Source of the DNA: Desulfovibrio legallii | GTDB taxonomy: Bacteria; Desulfobacterota; Desulfovibrionia; Desulfovibrionales; Desulfovibrionaceae | DNA: 11,322 nucleotides | Assembly: GCF_900102485.1 (NCBI RefSeq) | Contig: NZ_FNBX01000026.1 | Location: 1-11,322, forward strand | Direction of reading: 5' to 3' | Shown: positions 5,462-11,322 of the stretch, one piece after another | Layout: every line of letters begins with the position of its first letter | How positions within the stretch are numbered: position 1 is the first letter of the stretch | The notes under the pieces: generated by a model | Databases searched by the model: none | Told to the model about the DNA's origin: nothing | Seen by the model: the letters and a program-made list of their open reading frames with translations, nothing else | Translations under genes and position numbers: made by a program

Positions 5462-6564
5462 CACTTCTCCTCCAGGGCCTGGAGCATAGGCTCGCGCAGG
5501 GCCTCGGCCCCCACGAACAGCCCGGGCATGACCCCGTGCCAGCGCACCTCGGCCGCCGCCGCGCCGGGCTGGGCGCAGAGGGCCAGGCGCACGTCCTCCA
5601 CCATCTGTCCCGTGTTCTGTTCCAGCACCAGAAAGCGCCGGCCCGGGGCCAGGGCGCGCAGGGCTTCGTCCGGGAAGGGATAGAGGGTCACAGGGCGGAA
5701 GAGCCCCACCTTGCGCCCTTCCGCGCGCAGAGCGCGCACGGCGCTGCGGGCGATGCGGGCCATGGAGCCGAAGGCCACCACCACCAGCTCCGCATCCTCC
5801 GTATCCACGCAGTCAAAGGCGCATTCGGCGCGCATGGCTTCATACTTGCGCATGAGCATGCGGTTGCGCTCGGCCAGGGCCCCTTCCGCCAGATAGACGG
5901 ATTTGAGCAGCCGCGGCCCAGCGCCGGGCCCGCGTTTGCCGTAGCCCTCCAGCCGCCAGCCCGCGGCCAGACGGGCCAGGTCTTCCGGCGGCACGGCGTC
6001 CTTGGGCGGCACGCGGCGCACGGGCTCCTTGATCTGGCCCACAATGGCGTCGCCCAGCACCAGCACGGGGTTGGCGTACTTGAAGGCCAGGGCAAAAGCG
6101 CGGAACATGAAGTCGTAGCACTCCTGTGCCGTGCTGGGAGCCAGAACCAGGTTGCGGTGGTCTCCGTGGCCGCCGCCCTTGACGGCCTGAAAATAATCGC
6201 CCTGGGAAGGGCCGATATCCCCCAGGCCAGGGCCGCCCCGCTGCATGTTGACCATGACCCCAGGGATCTGGCTGCCCGCCATGTAGGAGACGCCCTCCTG
6301 CATGAGCGAAATGCCGCAGCCCGAAGAGGAGGTCATGGCCGGCACGCCGCAGGCCGCCGCGCCCAGCAGCATGTTGACGGCGGCCACCTCGCTTTCGGCC
6401 TGCACAAACTGGCCGCCCCGATCGGGCAGCAGCACGGAGAGAGCTTCGGGCACTTCGTTCTGCGGGGTGATGGGGTAGCCGAAGTAGCAGCGGCAGCCCG
6501 CGTCCGCCGCGCCATAAGCAATGGCTTCGTTGCCCTTGATGAGGATGCGTTCGGCCTCGCTCAT
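5461..6564 (-). CDS. vorB: 2-oxoacid:ferredoxin oxidoreductase, alpha subunit (VorB/KorA type)
   Basis: The 367-residue product opens with ILIKGNEAIAYGA and FGYPITPQNEVPE (28-40), then VQAESEVAAVNMLLGAAA, TSSSGCGISLMQEG and RGGPGLGDIGPSQGDYFQA, the pyrimidine-binding half of the family. The C-terminal domain has VFAFGSMARIARSAV-like and LEQNTGQMVEDV segments. The sequence is nearest in character to proteins annotated as 3-methyl-2-oxobutanoate dehydrogenase subunit VorB, but 2-oxoglutarate enzymes (KorA) are very similar, so the substrate is open. ATG 6564 is used: it overlaps the ferredoxin stop as ATGA, with GGGAGGTG about six bases upstream. The in-frame extension up to 6651 lies inside the ferredoxin gene and is not family-like. 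The arrangement ferredoxin-alpha-beta-gamma suggests a single four-subunit complex in the cytoplasm. Confidence 0.9.
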   Translation of the reverse strand: MSEAERILIKGNEAIAYGAADAGCRCYFGYPITPQNEVPEALSVLLPDRGGQFVQAESEVAAVNMLLGAAACGVPAMTSSSGCGISLMQEGVSYMAGSQIPGVMVNMQRGGPGLGDIGPSQGDYFQAVKGGGHGDHRNLVLAPSTAQECYDFMFRAFALAFKYANPVLVLGDAIVGQIKEPVRRVPPKDAVPPEDLARLAAGWRLEGYGKRGPGAGPRLLKSVYLAEGALAERNRMLMRKYEAMRAECAFDCVDTEDAELVVVAFGSMARIARSAVRALRAEGRKVGLFRPVTLYPFPDEALRALAPGRRFLVLEQNTGQMVEDVRLALCAQPGAAAAEVRWHGVMPGLFVGAEALREPMLQALEEK

Positions 6565-6785
6565 GCCGCACCTCCCTTGGTCCTGGCGGTGCGGAACACG
6601 CGGATGGCCACGTCCGGGCACATAACGGCGCAGGCGGCGCAGCCCGTACACGATCCCGCCTGTTCCATGACTTCATAGCCCTGGCGGTTATAGCGGCCCG
6701 AAGGCCGCAGAATGTGCGCCGGGCAGGCTTCCACACACAGGCGGCAGCCCTTGCAGCGCTCTTCCAGAAAAACGACTCGCGACAT
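6561..6785 (-). CDS. 2x[4Fe-4S] ferredoxin-like delta subunit of the 2-oxoacid oxidoreductase
   Basis: The 74-residue product has two complete clusters motifs: C11-x2-C14-x2-C17-x3-C21-P and C46-x2-C49-x2-C52-x3-C56-P. It should hold two [4Fe-4S] clusters and pass electrons from the thiamine site to soluble ferredoxin. ATG 6785 has AAAGGAG five bases upstream. It overlaps the alpha gene by four bases, so it is coupled to it. The gap to queA upstream is 98 bases and holds a GC-rich hairpin (6839-6857, seven pairs) but no T run and no convincing promoter. Readthrough from queA is therefore likely but not proven. Confidence 0.93.
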   Translation of the reverse strand: MSRVVFLEERCKGCRLCVEACPAHILRPSGRYNRQGYEVMEQAGSCTGCAACAVMCPDVAIRVFRTARTKGGAA

Positions 6786-6883
6786 GGATACTCCTTTGCG
6801 CCCGGCGGCAGGGACGCTGTGGGGGGATGCCGCCCGGCGCGGGGCTCGCCGCCCCGCCCGAAGCGGACGCCGCCGCGGAAACG

Positions 6884-7981
6884 TCAGCGGATAAGCATGG
6901 CGTCCCCGTAAGAAAAGAACCGGTAACCCCTGGCCACGGCCTCGGCGTATGCCGCCAGCACGCGCTTGCGCCCGGCAAAGGCGGACACCAGCATGAGCAG
7001 GGAGGATTCCGGCAGGTGAAAATTCGTCACCAGGGCGTCCGTTACACGGAAGCGCTGGCCGGGATAGAGAAAAATGTCCGTCCAGCCCGCAAAGGGCTGC
7101 ACCCGGCCGCAGAGCTCGGCCACGCCCTCCAGAGCGCGCACGCTGGTGGTGCCCACGGCCACCACCGGGCGCTTCTCGGCCTTGGCCCGGGCCACGGCCA
7201 GGGCCGTGGCCTCCGGCACCTCAATATATTCGCGGTGCATGCGGTGGGCGCGGATGTTCTGGCTGCGCACGGGGCTGAAGGTGCCGTAGCCTACATAGAG
7301 GGTGACCTCCGCCCACTGGAAGCCGCGGGCGGCCAGCCTGGCGCGCAGATCCTCAGTAAAATGCAGGCCCGCCGTGGGCGCGGCCACGGATCCGGTTTTG
7401 TCCTCGCGGGCGTAGACGGTCTGGTAGCGGCTTTTGTCCTCCTCCCCGTCCGGACGCTTGATGTAGGGCGGCAGCGGGATGTGCCCCGTGGCGGCAAAAG
7501 CCCTGGCCAGATCGCCCGTCCAGTGCAGCCGCACCCGCCGCTGGCCGAAGGGGCCCGATTCCAGCACCGTCACCTTGATGCCCGCGCCGAAATCAAAACT
7601 TTCCCCATCGCGGATGCTGCCGCCCGATCGCACCAGGCCGTCGGCCTCGGCGGCCAGGCCGCCCAGTTTGTCCGGTCTGGCGCGCTCCAGCACCAGGGGC
7701 AGGGGCGTCAGCAGCAAAAACTCCACCTTGCCGCCCGTGGCGCGCGTGCCCAGCAGCCGCGCCTGCAGCACGCGGGAATTGTTGGCCACCAGCAGCGCGC
7801 CAGGGGGCAGCAGATCCGGCAGGTCCGCAAACTGCGCGTGGGTCAGCTCCAGCGGGCCCGTGCGCGGCAGCGCCATCAGCCGCGAGTTGCCGCGCTCCTC
7901 CGGCGGGAACTGGGCGATGCGCTCCTGGGGCAGGTCAAAGTTATAACTTTCCAACCAAAAATCGGCTTCCTCAATGGGCAT
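6884..7981 (-). CDS. queA: S-adenosylmethionine:tRNA ribosyltransferase-isomerase
   Basis: The 365-residue product is a full-length QueA (E. coli has 356). QueA transfers and rearranges the ribose of S-adenosylmethionine onto 7-aminomethyl-7-deazaguanine at tRNA position 34, making epoxyqueuosine. Family motifs run in order: LPQERIAQFPPEERGNSRLM (17-36), LLVANNSRVLQARL (63-76), HIPLPPYIKR (167-176), RYQTVYA (185-191), GSVAAPTAGLHFT (197-209), YVGYGTFSPV, VVAVGTTSVRALE and TNFHLPESSLLMLVSA. ATG 7981 is used, with GAGG nine bases upstream. GTG 7996, with GGGAGG about eight bases upstream, is a real alternative and adds five residues. A sigma-70-type promoter lies at 8091-8119. No other queuosine gene is in the window. 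The gene leads the minus-strand cluster with the oxidoreductase downstream. Confidence 0.95.
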   Translation of the reverse strand: MPIEEADFWLESYNFDLPQERIAQFPPEERGNSRLMALPRTGPLELTHAQFADLPDLLPPGALLVANNSRVLQARLLGTRATGGKVEFLLLTPLPLVLERARPDKLGGLAAEADGLVRSGGSIRDGESFDFGAGIKVTVLESGPFGQRRVRLHWTGDLARAFAATGHIPLPPYIKRPDGEEDKSRYQTVYAREDKTGSVAAPTAGLHFTEDLRARLAARGFQWAEVTLYVGYGTFSPVRSQNIRAHRMHREYIEVPEATALAVARAKAEKRPVVAVGTTSVRALEGVAELCGRVQPFAGWTDIFLYPGQRFRVTDALVTNFHLPESSLLMLVSAFAGRKRVLAAYAEAVARGYRFFSYGDAMLIR

Positions 7982-8016
7982 GATTCCGGGCCTCACGGCT
8001 GCGCCTCCCACCGGGC

Positions 8017-8045
8017 TTGTCAGCGCGGAACGGAGAGGCTAGGGT
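8017..8045 (+). promoter_or_regulatory. Possible promoter of the lipoprotein-coaBC operon
   Basis: TTGTCA (8017-8022), 17 bases and TAGGGT (8040-8045) are correctly spaced upstream of the plus-strand lipoprotein gene. The -35 box is fair and the -10 box weak. No better plus-strand candidate is seen between the divergent start codons. Confidence 0.3.
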
Positions 8046-8090
8046 ATGACATTCGCCACGGCACATATGCAATGGCGGTGGAGGGGAAGG

Positions 8091-8119
8091 AGTATAGCCA
8101 TGCCGCGCCCGCTTGTCAT
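8091..8119 (-). promoter_or_regulatory. Sigma-70-type promoter of queA, overlapping the lipoprotein start
   Basis: On the minus strand ATGACA (8119-8114), exactly 17 bases and TATACT (8096-8091) each match the consensus at five of six positions. The predicted start near 8084 gives a leader of about 100 bases. The site covers the ribosome-binding site and first codons of the divergent lipoprotein gene. Confidence 0.5.
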
Positions 8120-8714
8120 CCTCGCGTTCTGCTGCGCCCTCGGCCTGCTCCAAGGCTGCGCCGAAGGGCTGCACAATCCCTTCTCCAACGACCCCCTCAC
8201 CGGCGGCACGGACGTGACCGTAAGCCGCCTGCTGGGCGTGCCCACGCCCGCGGGCATGCAGCGCTTTGCCTCCCACGGCTACGAAACCGCCGGCACGGCC
8301 GGCAGCGAAGGGCTGGAAGTGCTGCGCGGCGATGCGGACCCCGGCTTTGCCGCCCAGATCATGTATACCGGCCTGCAAGGCCAGGGCTGGCAGCTGCGCC
8401 TCGCCCTGCGCAAAGGCGGCCGCGCCGTTTACGTCTACGAACGGGGCCAGAGCCAGGCCGTGCTTACCCTGCACCGCGAAACCCTGGGCACCGTGCTGGA
8501 AATCTGGACCGGCGCGCGTCTGCCCGACGGCGCCGCCCTGCCCGCGCAGAGCGCTTTCACCCCTTCCGGCACGGACGCCGCTGGCGAGGCCGGCAGCTAC
8601 AATGCCGCCCCCGGCGCGGGCGGCATGGACACCACCCCCCAGCCCGGCGCCACGGTGCGCACCTGGGGCGGCAACAACGGCGGCTCCGGCGGGCTGGAGG
8701 AGCGCAACCTGTGA
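8100..8714 (+). CDS. Small lipoprotein of unknown function
   Basis: The 204-residue product starts with a lipoprotein signal: a short basic start, a hydrophobic stretch and the lipobox LQGC with Cys20, so it should be lipidated and held in a membrane. The mature part (about 21-155) is a small mixed domain with regular aromatic and charged spacing (GMQRFASHGYET, GLEVLRGDAD, GQGWQLRLALRKGGRAVYVYERG). A Gly/Ala/Pro-rich tail without clear structure follows. I do not recognise the family. ATG 8100 is chosen because AAGGAG lies seven bases upstream and because it begins the signal peptide; an in-frame start at 8046 would bury the signal. The stop codon overlaps the coaBC GTG, so the two are probably translated in series. 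There is no reason to assume a role in CoA synthesis. Confidence 0.82.
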   Translation: MPRPLVILAFCCALGLLQGCAEGLHNPFSNDPLTGGTDVTVSRLLGVPTPAGMQRFASHGYETAGTAGSEGLEVLRGDADPGFAAQIMYTGLQGQGWQLRLALRKGGRAVYVYERGQSQAVLTLHRETLGTVLEIWTGARLPDGAALPAQSAFTPSGTDAAGEAGSYNAAPGAGGMDTTPQPGATVRTWGGNNGGSGGLEERNL

Positions 8715-9952
8715 GCGGCCTGCACACGCCCGCAGACCGGCTGACCCGCCTGGCCCGCAAGCGCCTGCACCTGGGCGTCTGCGGCTCCGTGGCCTGCTAC
8801 CGGGCCGCGGACCTGCTGCGGGCCTGGCTGGCCCTGGATCTGCACGTTTCCGCAACGCTCACCCCCGGCGCGCGGCAGTTTGTCGCGCCGCTGCTCTTTG
8901 CCTCTCTGGGGGCCGCGCCCGTGTATGAGGACATGTTCACCCCCGGACAAGAAGTCTTCGCCCATCTGGAGCCGGGCCAGCACGCTCACGCCATGGTGGT
9001 GGCCCCGGCTTCGGCCGACGCGCTCGCCCGCCTGGCCCACGGCGCGGCAGGCGACATGCTGGCCGCCCAGGCCCTGGCCTTTGACGGGCCGCTGGTCCTG
9101 GCCCCGGCCATGAACCCGCGCATGTGGGCGCACCCCGCCACCCAGGCCAACGCAGCCCTGCTGCGGGAGCGCGGGGCGCACCTGGTGCGGCCCGACTGCG
9201 GCGGCACGGCCTGCGGCGATCAGGGCGAAGGCCGCCTCGCCCCCTTGGCGGACATTTTTCTGGCCGGGCTGCGCGCCCTGGCCCCGCAGGACATGGCGGG
9301 CAAAAAAGTGCTGGTCACCCTGGGCCCCACCCGTGAAGCCTGGGACGGCGTGCGCTACTGGTCCAACCCCTCCACCGGGCTCATGGGCGCGGCCCTGGCC
9401 GTGTGCGCCTGGCTGCGCGGGGCCGCGGTCACGGCTCTCTGCGGGCCGGGCGTGGACTACGCCCTGCCGCGCGAGCTGACCCGGCGCAACGTAACCAGCG
9501 CGCGCGAAATGCACGCCGCAGCCGTGGAGCTGTGGCCGGGCATGGATCTGGGCATGTTCACCGCCGCCGTGGCGGATTTCTCCCCCAAGCCGCTGGGGCC
9601 GCACAAATTCAAAAAAGCCGACGCGCCCCAAGGCCTCAGCGTGGACTTCACCCCCAATCCCGACATCCTGCAGACCCTGGCCGCCGCCCGCGCGCCGCAC
9701 CAGAAGGTGCTGGGCTTTGCCGCCGAAACCGCGCCGGACATGGCCGCCCTGCTGCCCCTGGCCCGGGCCAAGCTGGCCCGCAAAAAGGCGGATCTGCTGG
9801 CCGCCAACCGCGTCAACAGCGCGGACAGCGGCTTTGCCGCGCCCACCAACAGCCTGGCCGTGGCGGACGCCCTCGGCGGCGAAGCCATCTGGCCCAACCA
9901 AAGCAAGGCCGACGCGGCCTGGGATCTCTGCACATGGCTTTTGCGGCTTTGA
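8711..9952 (+). CDS. coaBC: Bifunctional phosphopantothenoylcysteine decarboxylase / phosphopantothenate-cysteine ligase
   Basis: The 413-residue product joins the two CoA-pathway domains. The N-terminal flavoprotein (CoaC, about 18-190) has GVCGSVACYRAADLL, His85 in FAHLEPG, APASADALARLAHG (98-111), the PAMNPRMW signature (132-139) and Cys168 in ACGDQGEGR, the flap cysteine. The C-terminal ligase (CoaB, from about 197) has LVTLGPTREAWDGVRYWSN and STGLMG, then TAAVADFSP and KFKK. It makes 4'-phosphopantetheine from 4'-phosphopantothenate, cysteine and CTP. GTG 8711 overlaps the lipoprotein stop (GTGA) and has GGAGGAG about eight bases upstream. The frame stays open far upstream, back to 6827, but that part is antisense to queA and the lipoprotein and has no CoaBC character. 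The gene overlaps the next one by 19 bases. Confidence 0.94.
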   Translation: MSGLHTPADRLTRLARKRLHLGVCGSVACYRAADLLRAWLALDLHVSATLTPGARQFVAPLLFASLGAAPVYEDMFTPGQEVFAHLEPGQHAHAMVVAPASADALARLAHGAAGDMLAAQALAFDGPLVLAPAMNPRMWAHPATQANAALLRERGAHLVRPDCGGTACGDQGEGRLAPLADIFLAGLRALAPQDMAGKKVLVTLGPTREAWDGVRYWSNPSTGLMGAALAVCAWLRGAAVTALCGPGVDYALPRELTRRNVTSAREMHAAAVELWPGMDLGMFTAAVADFSPKPLGPHKFKKADAPQGLSVDFTPNPDILQTLAAARAPHQKVLGFAAETAPDMAALLPLARAKLARKKADLLAANRVNSADSGFAAPTNSLAVADALGGEAIWPNQSKADAAWDLCTWLLRL

Positions 9953-10761
9953 ACCCCCTGGCGGCTCTCTGGCGGCAACGCGGCCTGACCTCTCTGCTCA
10001 TGCCGCCGGGCTTTGACGCCTTTGCCCAGCCGGACGCCCCCGCCGCGCGCCCCACGCCTGCCGCGCCGCAACGTCCCACGGCGCACCGGCAACCCCCGTC
10101 GCGTCCGGCCCGGCCAGAGCGCAGCAGGCCCGCCGCCCCGGAACACGCGCCGCAACGGGCCACCGTGCACGCCTTCCGCCCCCCCGCGCCCGACGCCCCC
10201 GCCGCAACAGCCGAAGCCGCCTGGCGGCCCCTGCCGCCCCACGTCTGGCCCGCGCCCTGGCGCGACCTGCTCAGCCAGACCCGGCCCGGCCATATTTTGT
10301 GGACCTACTGGAACCTGGGCCAGGACATCCGCGACCCCGACGCCCCTGGCCGCACCGAGCGCCGCGCCTTCTTGCAGCGCCTGCTGCGCGACCTGGGCCA
10401 CCCGGCGGGCACCCACACCTTCTGGCCCGTGTGTCTGCCGCCGGACCCGGACGCCCTGCCCCCCGCGCCGGCAGGAAATCCTCCCGGCACGTCCGTAGCC
10501 GCTGCGCCCGCCTATGTGCCCGCGCCCGACGTTTTCTGGTCCGGGGCGCGCCGTCTCCGCTCCCGGGGAGTGGTGGTGCTGGGCTCCGCCGCCGGCAAGG
10601 CCGCCGGACTGCCCGGCGTGCTGCGCCCCCTGCAGCAGCTGCGCCACCGCGGGCATCTGGTCTGGGTGTTGTGGGATGTGGAGAATCTGCTGGCGCAGGA
10701 GCAGCGCTACGCCTCCATGCTGGCCTTTCTGCGGCAGGCTTTTTTGCAGATATTGCGGTAG
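9934..10761 (+). CDS. Unrecognised protein with Pro/Ala-rich linker and conserved-looking C-terminal domain
   Basis: The 275-residue product has three parts. Residues 1-30 are a short hydrophobic start. Residues about 30-105 are Pro/Ala/Arg-rich and probably disordered. Residues about 105-275 look folded: PGHILWTYWNLGQDI, RRAFLQRLLRDLGHP, HTFWPVCLPP, then VFWSGARRLRSRGVVVLGSAAG and RHRGHLVWVLWDVENLL. The alternation of hydrophobic strands and helices, with VVVLGS and GHLVWVLWDVENLL, recalls Rossmann-like or uracil-DNA-glycosylase-like folds, but no catalytic motif is clear. No function is assigned. ATG 9934 lies inside the end of coaBC (19-base overlap) with only a weak GGGAT-type ribosome-binding site; ATG 10000 is an alternative. 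It is the last gene of the lipoprotein-coaBC run. Confidence 0.68.
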   Translation: MAFAALNPLAALWRQRGLTSLLMPPGFDAFAQPDAPAARPTPAAPQRPTAHRQPPSRPARPERSRPAAPEHAPQRATVHAFRPPAPDAPAATAEAAWRPLPPHVWPAPWRDLLSQTRPGHILWTYWNLGQDIRDPDAPGRTERRAFLQRLLRDLGHPAGTHTFWPVCLPPDPDALPPAPAGNPPGTSVAAAPAYVPAPDVFWSGARRLRSRGVVVLGSAAGKAAGLPGVLRPLQQLRHRGHLVWVLWDVENLLAQEQRYASMLAFLRQAFLQILR

Positions 10762-10808
10762 GGGCGGAAGACCGAGAGGCCTGCGGGCAGAGCGGCGTTT
10801 TTTGTGCA

Positions 10809-10847
10809 GGGGGTCAAGGGCGGGGCTGCGCCCCCCCTTAGACCCCC
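10809..10847. repeat. Long GC-rich hairpin downstream of the operon
   Basis: Three stacked arms pair in order: GGGGGTC with GACCCCC, AAGGG with CCCTT, and GGGGC with GCCCC. This gives 17 pairs with two single-base bulges and a TGC loop. Six T precede it (10799-10804) but none follow, so it is not a standard terminator. It may still block transcripts or protect the 3' end. Similar G/C-rich palindromes are common between genes in Desulfovibrio, from memory. Confidence 0.6.
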
Positions 10848-10893
10848 TACAACCCCCATAACCCCCCGCCGTTCAGGACAGCCCGGCCATGGA

Positions 10894-10952
10894 CGGCGCG
10901 GCTGGGGCGCGCCGCTACGCGACCGCGCCCCTTATGCCGGGCGCAACTGCCG
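10894..10952. repeat. Direct repeat, copy 1
   Basis: This 59-base unit matches the unit at 11077-11136 at all but three substitutions and one inserted C. It contains its own hairpin: GGGGCGCG (10904-10911) with CGCGCCCC (10924-10931). It ends in ACTGCCG, which forms part of the larger inverted repeat at 10947-11064. Confidence 0.85.
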
Positions 10953-11064
10953 CAGGCCCGACAGCCAAAATCTGTTCCAATGTCCCGTGGCTGGCGGCTT
11001 TGACGTCGTGGAGGTTGACCGCGCGTCGGTCGCAGGCTTTCCTGAGCTGTCGGTTGGGCGGCAG
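10947..11064. ncRNA. Possible structured RNA or small element between the direct repeats
   Basis: The ends pair: CTGCCGC (10947-10953) with GCGGCAG (11058-11064), then a four-by-four internal loop, then CCGACAGC (10958-10965) with GCTGTCGG (11046-11053). A smaller hairpin GACCG/CGGTC (11017-11031) lies inside. The whole would be about 118 bases. No known RNA family is recognised, no promoter is evident, and in such GC-rich DNA some pairing is expected by chance. It is listed as a possibility only. Confidence 0.2.
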
Positions 11065-11076
11065 CGGCCCTATGCC

Positions 11077-11136
11077 CGGCGCGGCTGGGGCGCGCCGCTG
11101 CGCGACCGCGCCCCCTTATGCCGCGCTCAACTGCCG
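11077..11136. repeat. Direct repeat, copy 2
   Basis: This 60-base unit matches the unit at 10894-10952, about 183 bases away, and keeps the same GGGGCGCG/CGCGCCCC hairpin arms. Retention of the arms while loop and tail bases differ suggests that the fold is kept, or that the duplication is recent. Confidence 0.85.
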
Positions 11137-11185
11137 GAGAAAAACGTCCGGCACACAAAAATTTTGCTTCGAGCCGTGCTGTCCG

Positions 11186-11222
11186 TTGCTTCTCTGCTTT
11201 TGTAACGATAACATGATATTAT
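11186..11222 (+). promoter_or_regulatory. AT-rich promoter-like patch near the right edge
   Basis: TTGCTT (11186-11191), 17 bases and TAACAT (11209-11214) form one weak candidate. TATTAT at 11217-11222 is a better -10 box but lacks a good -35 partner. The patch is the most AT-rich part of the last 500 bases and may serve a gene or RNA past the window end. Confidence 0.25.
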
Positions 11223-11322
11223 GAAGCAGATACAGACCCGGAAGGAAAGGGGCCGCTGACGCCGCGAAGTCACAACGGCCGCCGCATCCCTGGCGGCGAG
11301 GCGCTGCGGATTTTGTGGCCTG

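Larger units (their letters stand above)
10762..11322. other. Right-hand intergenic region with repeats, no supportable gene
   Basis: These 561 bases hold a strong hairpin (10809-10847), a direct repeat (10894-10952 and 11077-11136), a foldable segment between the copies and an AT-rich patch near 11186-11222. Open frames here (for example plus 10889-11224 and minus 11158-10847) follow the GC-rich repeats, lack ribosome-binding sites and show no domain character. A 12-codon frame begins at ATG 11221 but stops at 11259. The last 60 bases may belong to a gene or RNA beyond the edge. Confidence 0.6.

Noticed and set aside
4664..6678. Long plus-strand frames opposite the oxidoreductase genes
   Set aside because: They are shadows of the conserved alpha and beta subunits on the minus strand and have no recognisable domains.
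6827..9952. A 1041-codon plus-strand frame that could suggest an N-terminal fusion to CoaBC
   Set aside because: The upstream two thirds are antisense to queA and overlap the lipoprotein out of frame. CoaBC homology begins only after GTG 8711, which has its own ribosome-binding site.
10894..11136. CRISPR-like direct repeats
   Set aside because: There are only two copies, each about 60 bases and about 124 bases apart, with no further units or cas genes.
10889..11224. Plus-strand frame of 111 codons over the direct repeat
   Set aside because: It has no ribosome-binding site, is built largely from the two repeat copies, and has no domain character.
11224..11322. CCGGAAGGAA-like motif suggesting a small signal recognition particle RNA
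   Set aside because: Only the short purine-rich motif resembles it. The flanking stem and the GGUCAGG and GCAGCC parts of the conserved loop are missing.

Overview
The window looks like chromosomal DNA of a GC-rich anaerobe, most likely a sulfate reducer of the Desulfovibrionaceae. The inference rests on the gene set: a four-subunit 2-oxoacid:ferredoxin oxidoreductase, a large calcium-type VCBS adhesin with a LapA-like N-terminus, a YceI protein, an Eis-like acetyltransferase, QueA and CoaBC. It also rests on the strong GC bias at third codon positions. No rRNA, tRNA, CRISPR array, transposase or prophage gene is visible.

Layout. (1) 1-1505, minus strand: the N-terminal 501 residues of a giant repeat adhesin that runs off the left edge. 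It has a retention-module-like head, a PAAG site resembling the LapG protease site, a low-complexity linker coded partly by a run of nine G, and then VCBS repeats. (2) 1506-1924: a 419-bp divergent control region. On the minus strand it has a sigma-54-type promoter with GTCA/TGAC palindromes upstream and a terminator-like hairpin in the adhesin leader. On the plus strand it has one good and one weaker sigma-70-type promoter for yceI. (3) 1925-3910, plus strand: yceI, then an Eis-type GNAT acetyltransferase with an unusual hairpin-rich N-terminal extension. Nested palindromes and a rho-independent terminator (4048-4084) follow. (4) 4123-7981, minus strand: queA, then ferredoxin-alpha-beta-gamma genes of a VorB/KorA-type oxidoreductase whose reading frames overlap by 1-8 bases. 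(5) 8100-10761, plus strand: a small lipoprotein, coaBC and an unrecognised Pro/Ala-rich protein, all overlapping and probably one transcript. (6) 10762-11322: no supportable gene. This stretch has a 17-bp hairpin, a 59/60-bp direct repeat, a folded segment between the repeat copies, and an AT-rich promoter-like patch near the right edge.

How the genes work together. The oxidoreductase genes should make one complex that oxidises a 2-oxoacid with CoA and thiamine diphosphate and passes electrons to ferredoxin. CoaBC supplies a step of the CoA synthesis that this enzyme depends on, but the two lie in opposite operons and no direct link is shown. QueA modifies tRNA. The adhesin is a surface or biofilm protein, and several sequence signs suggest that its expression and release are controlled. 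These are a sigma-54-type promoter, a leader hairpin, a homopolymer tract and a LapG-type cleavage motif. That combination is the most interesting part of the window, though every element is a prediction from sequence alone.
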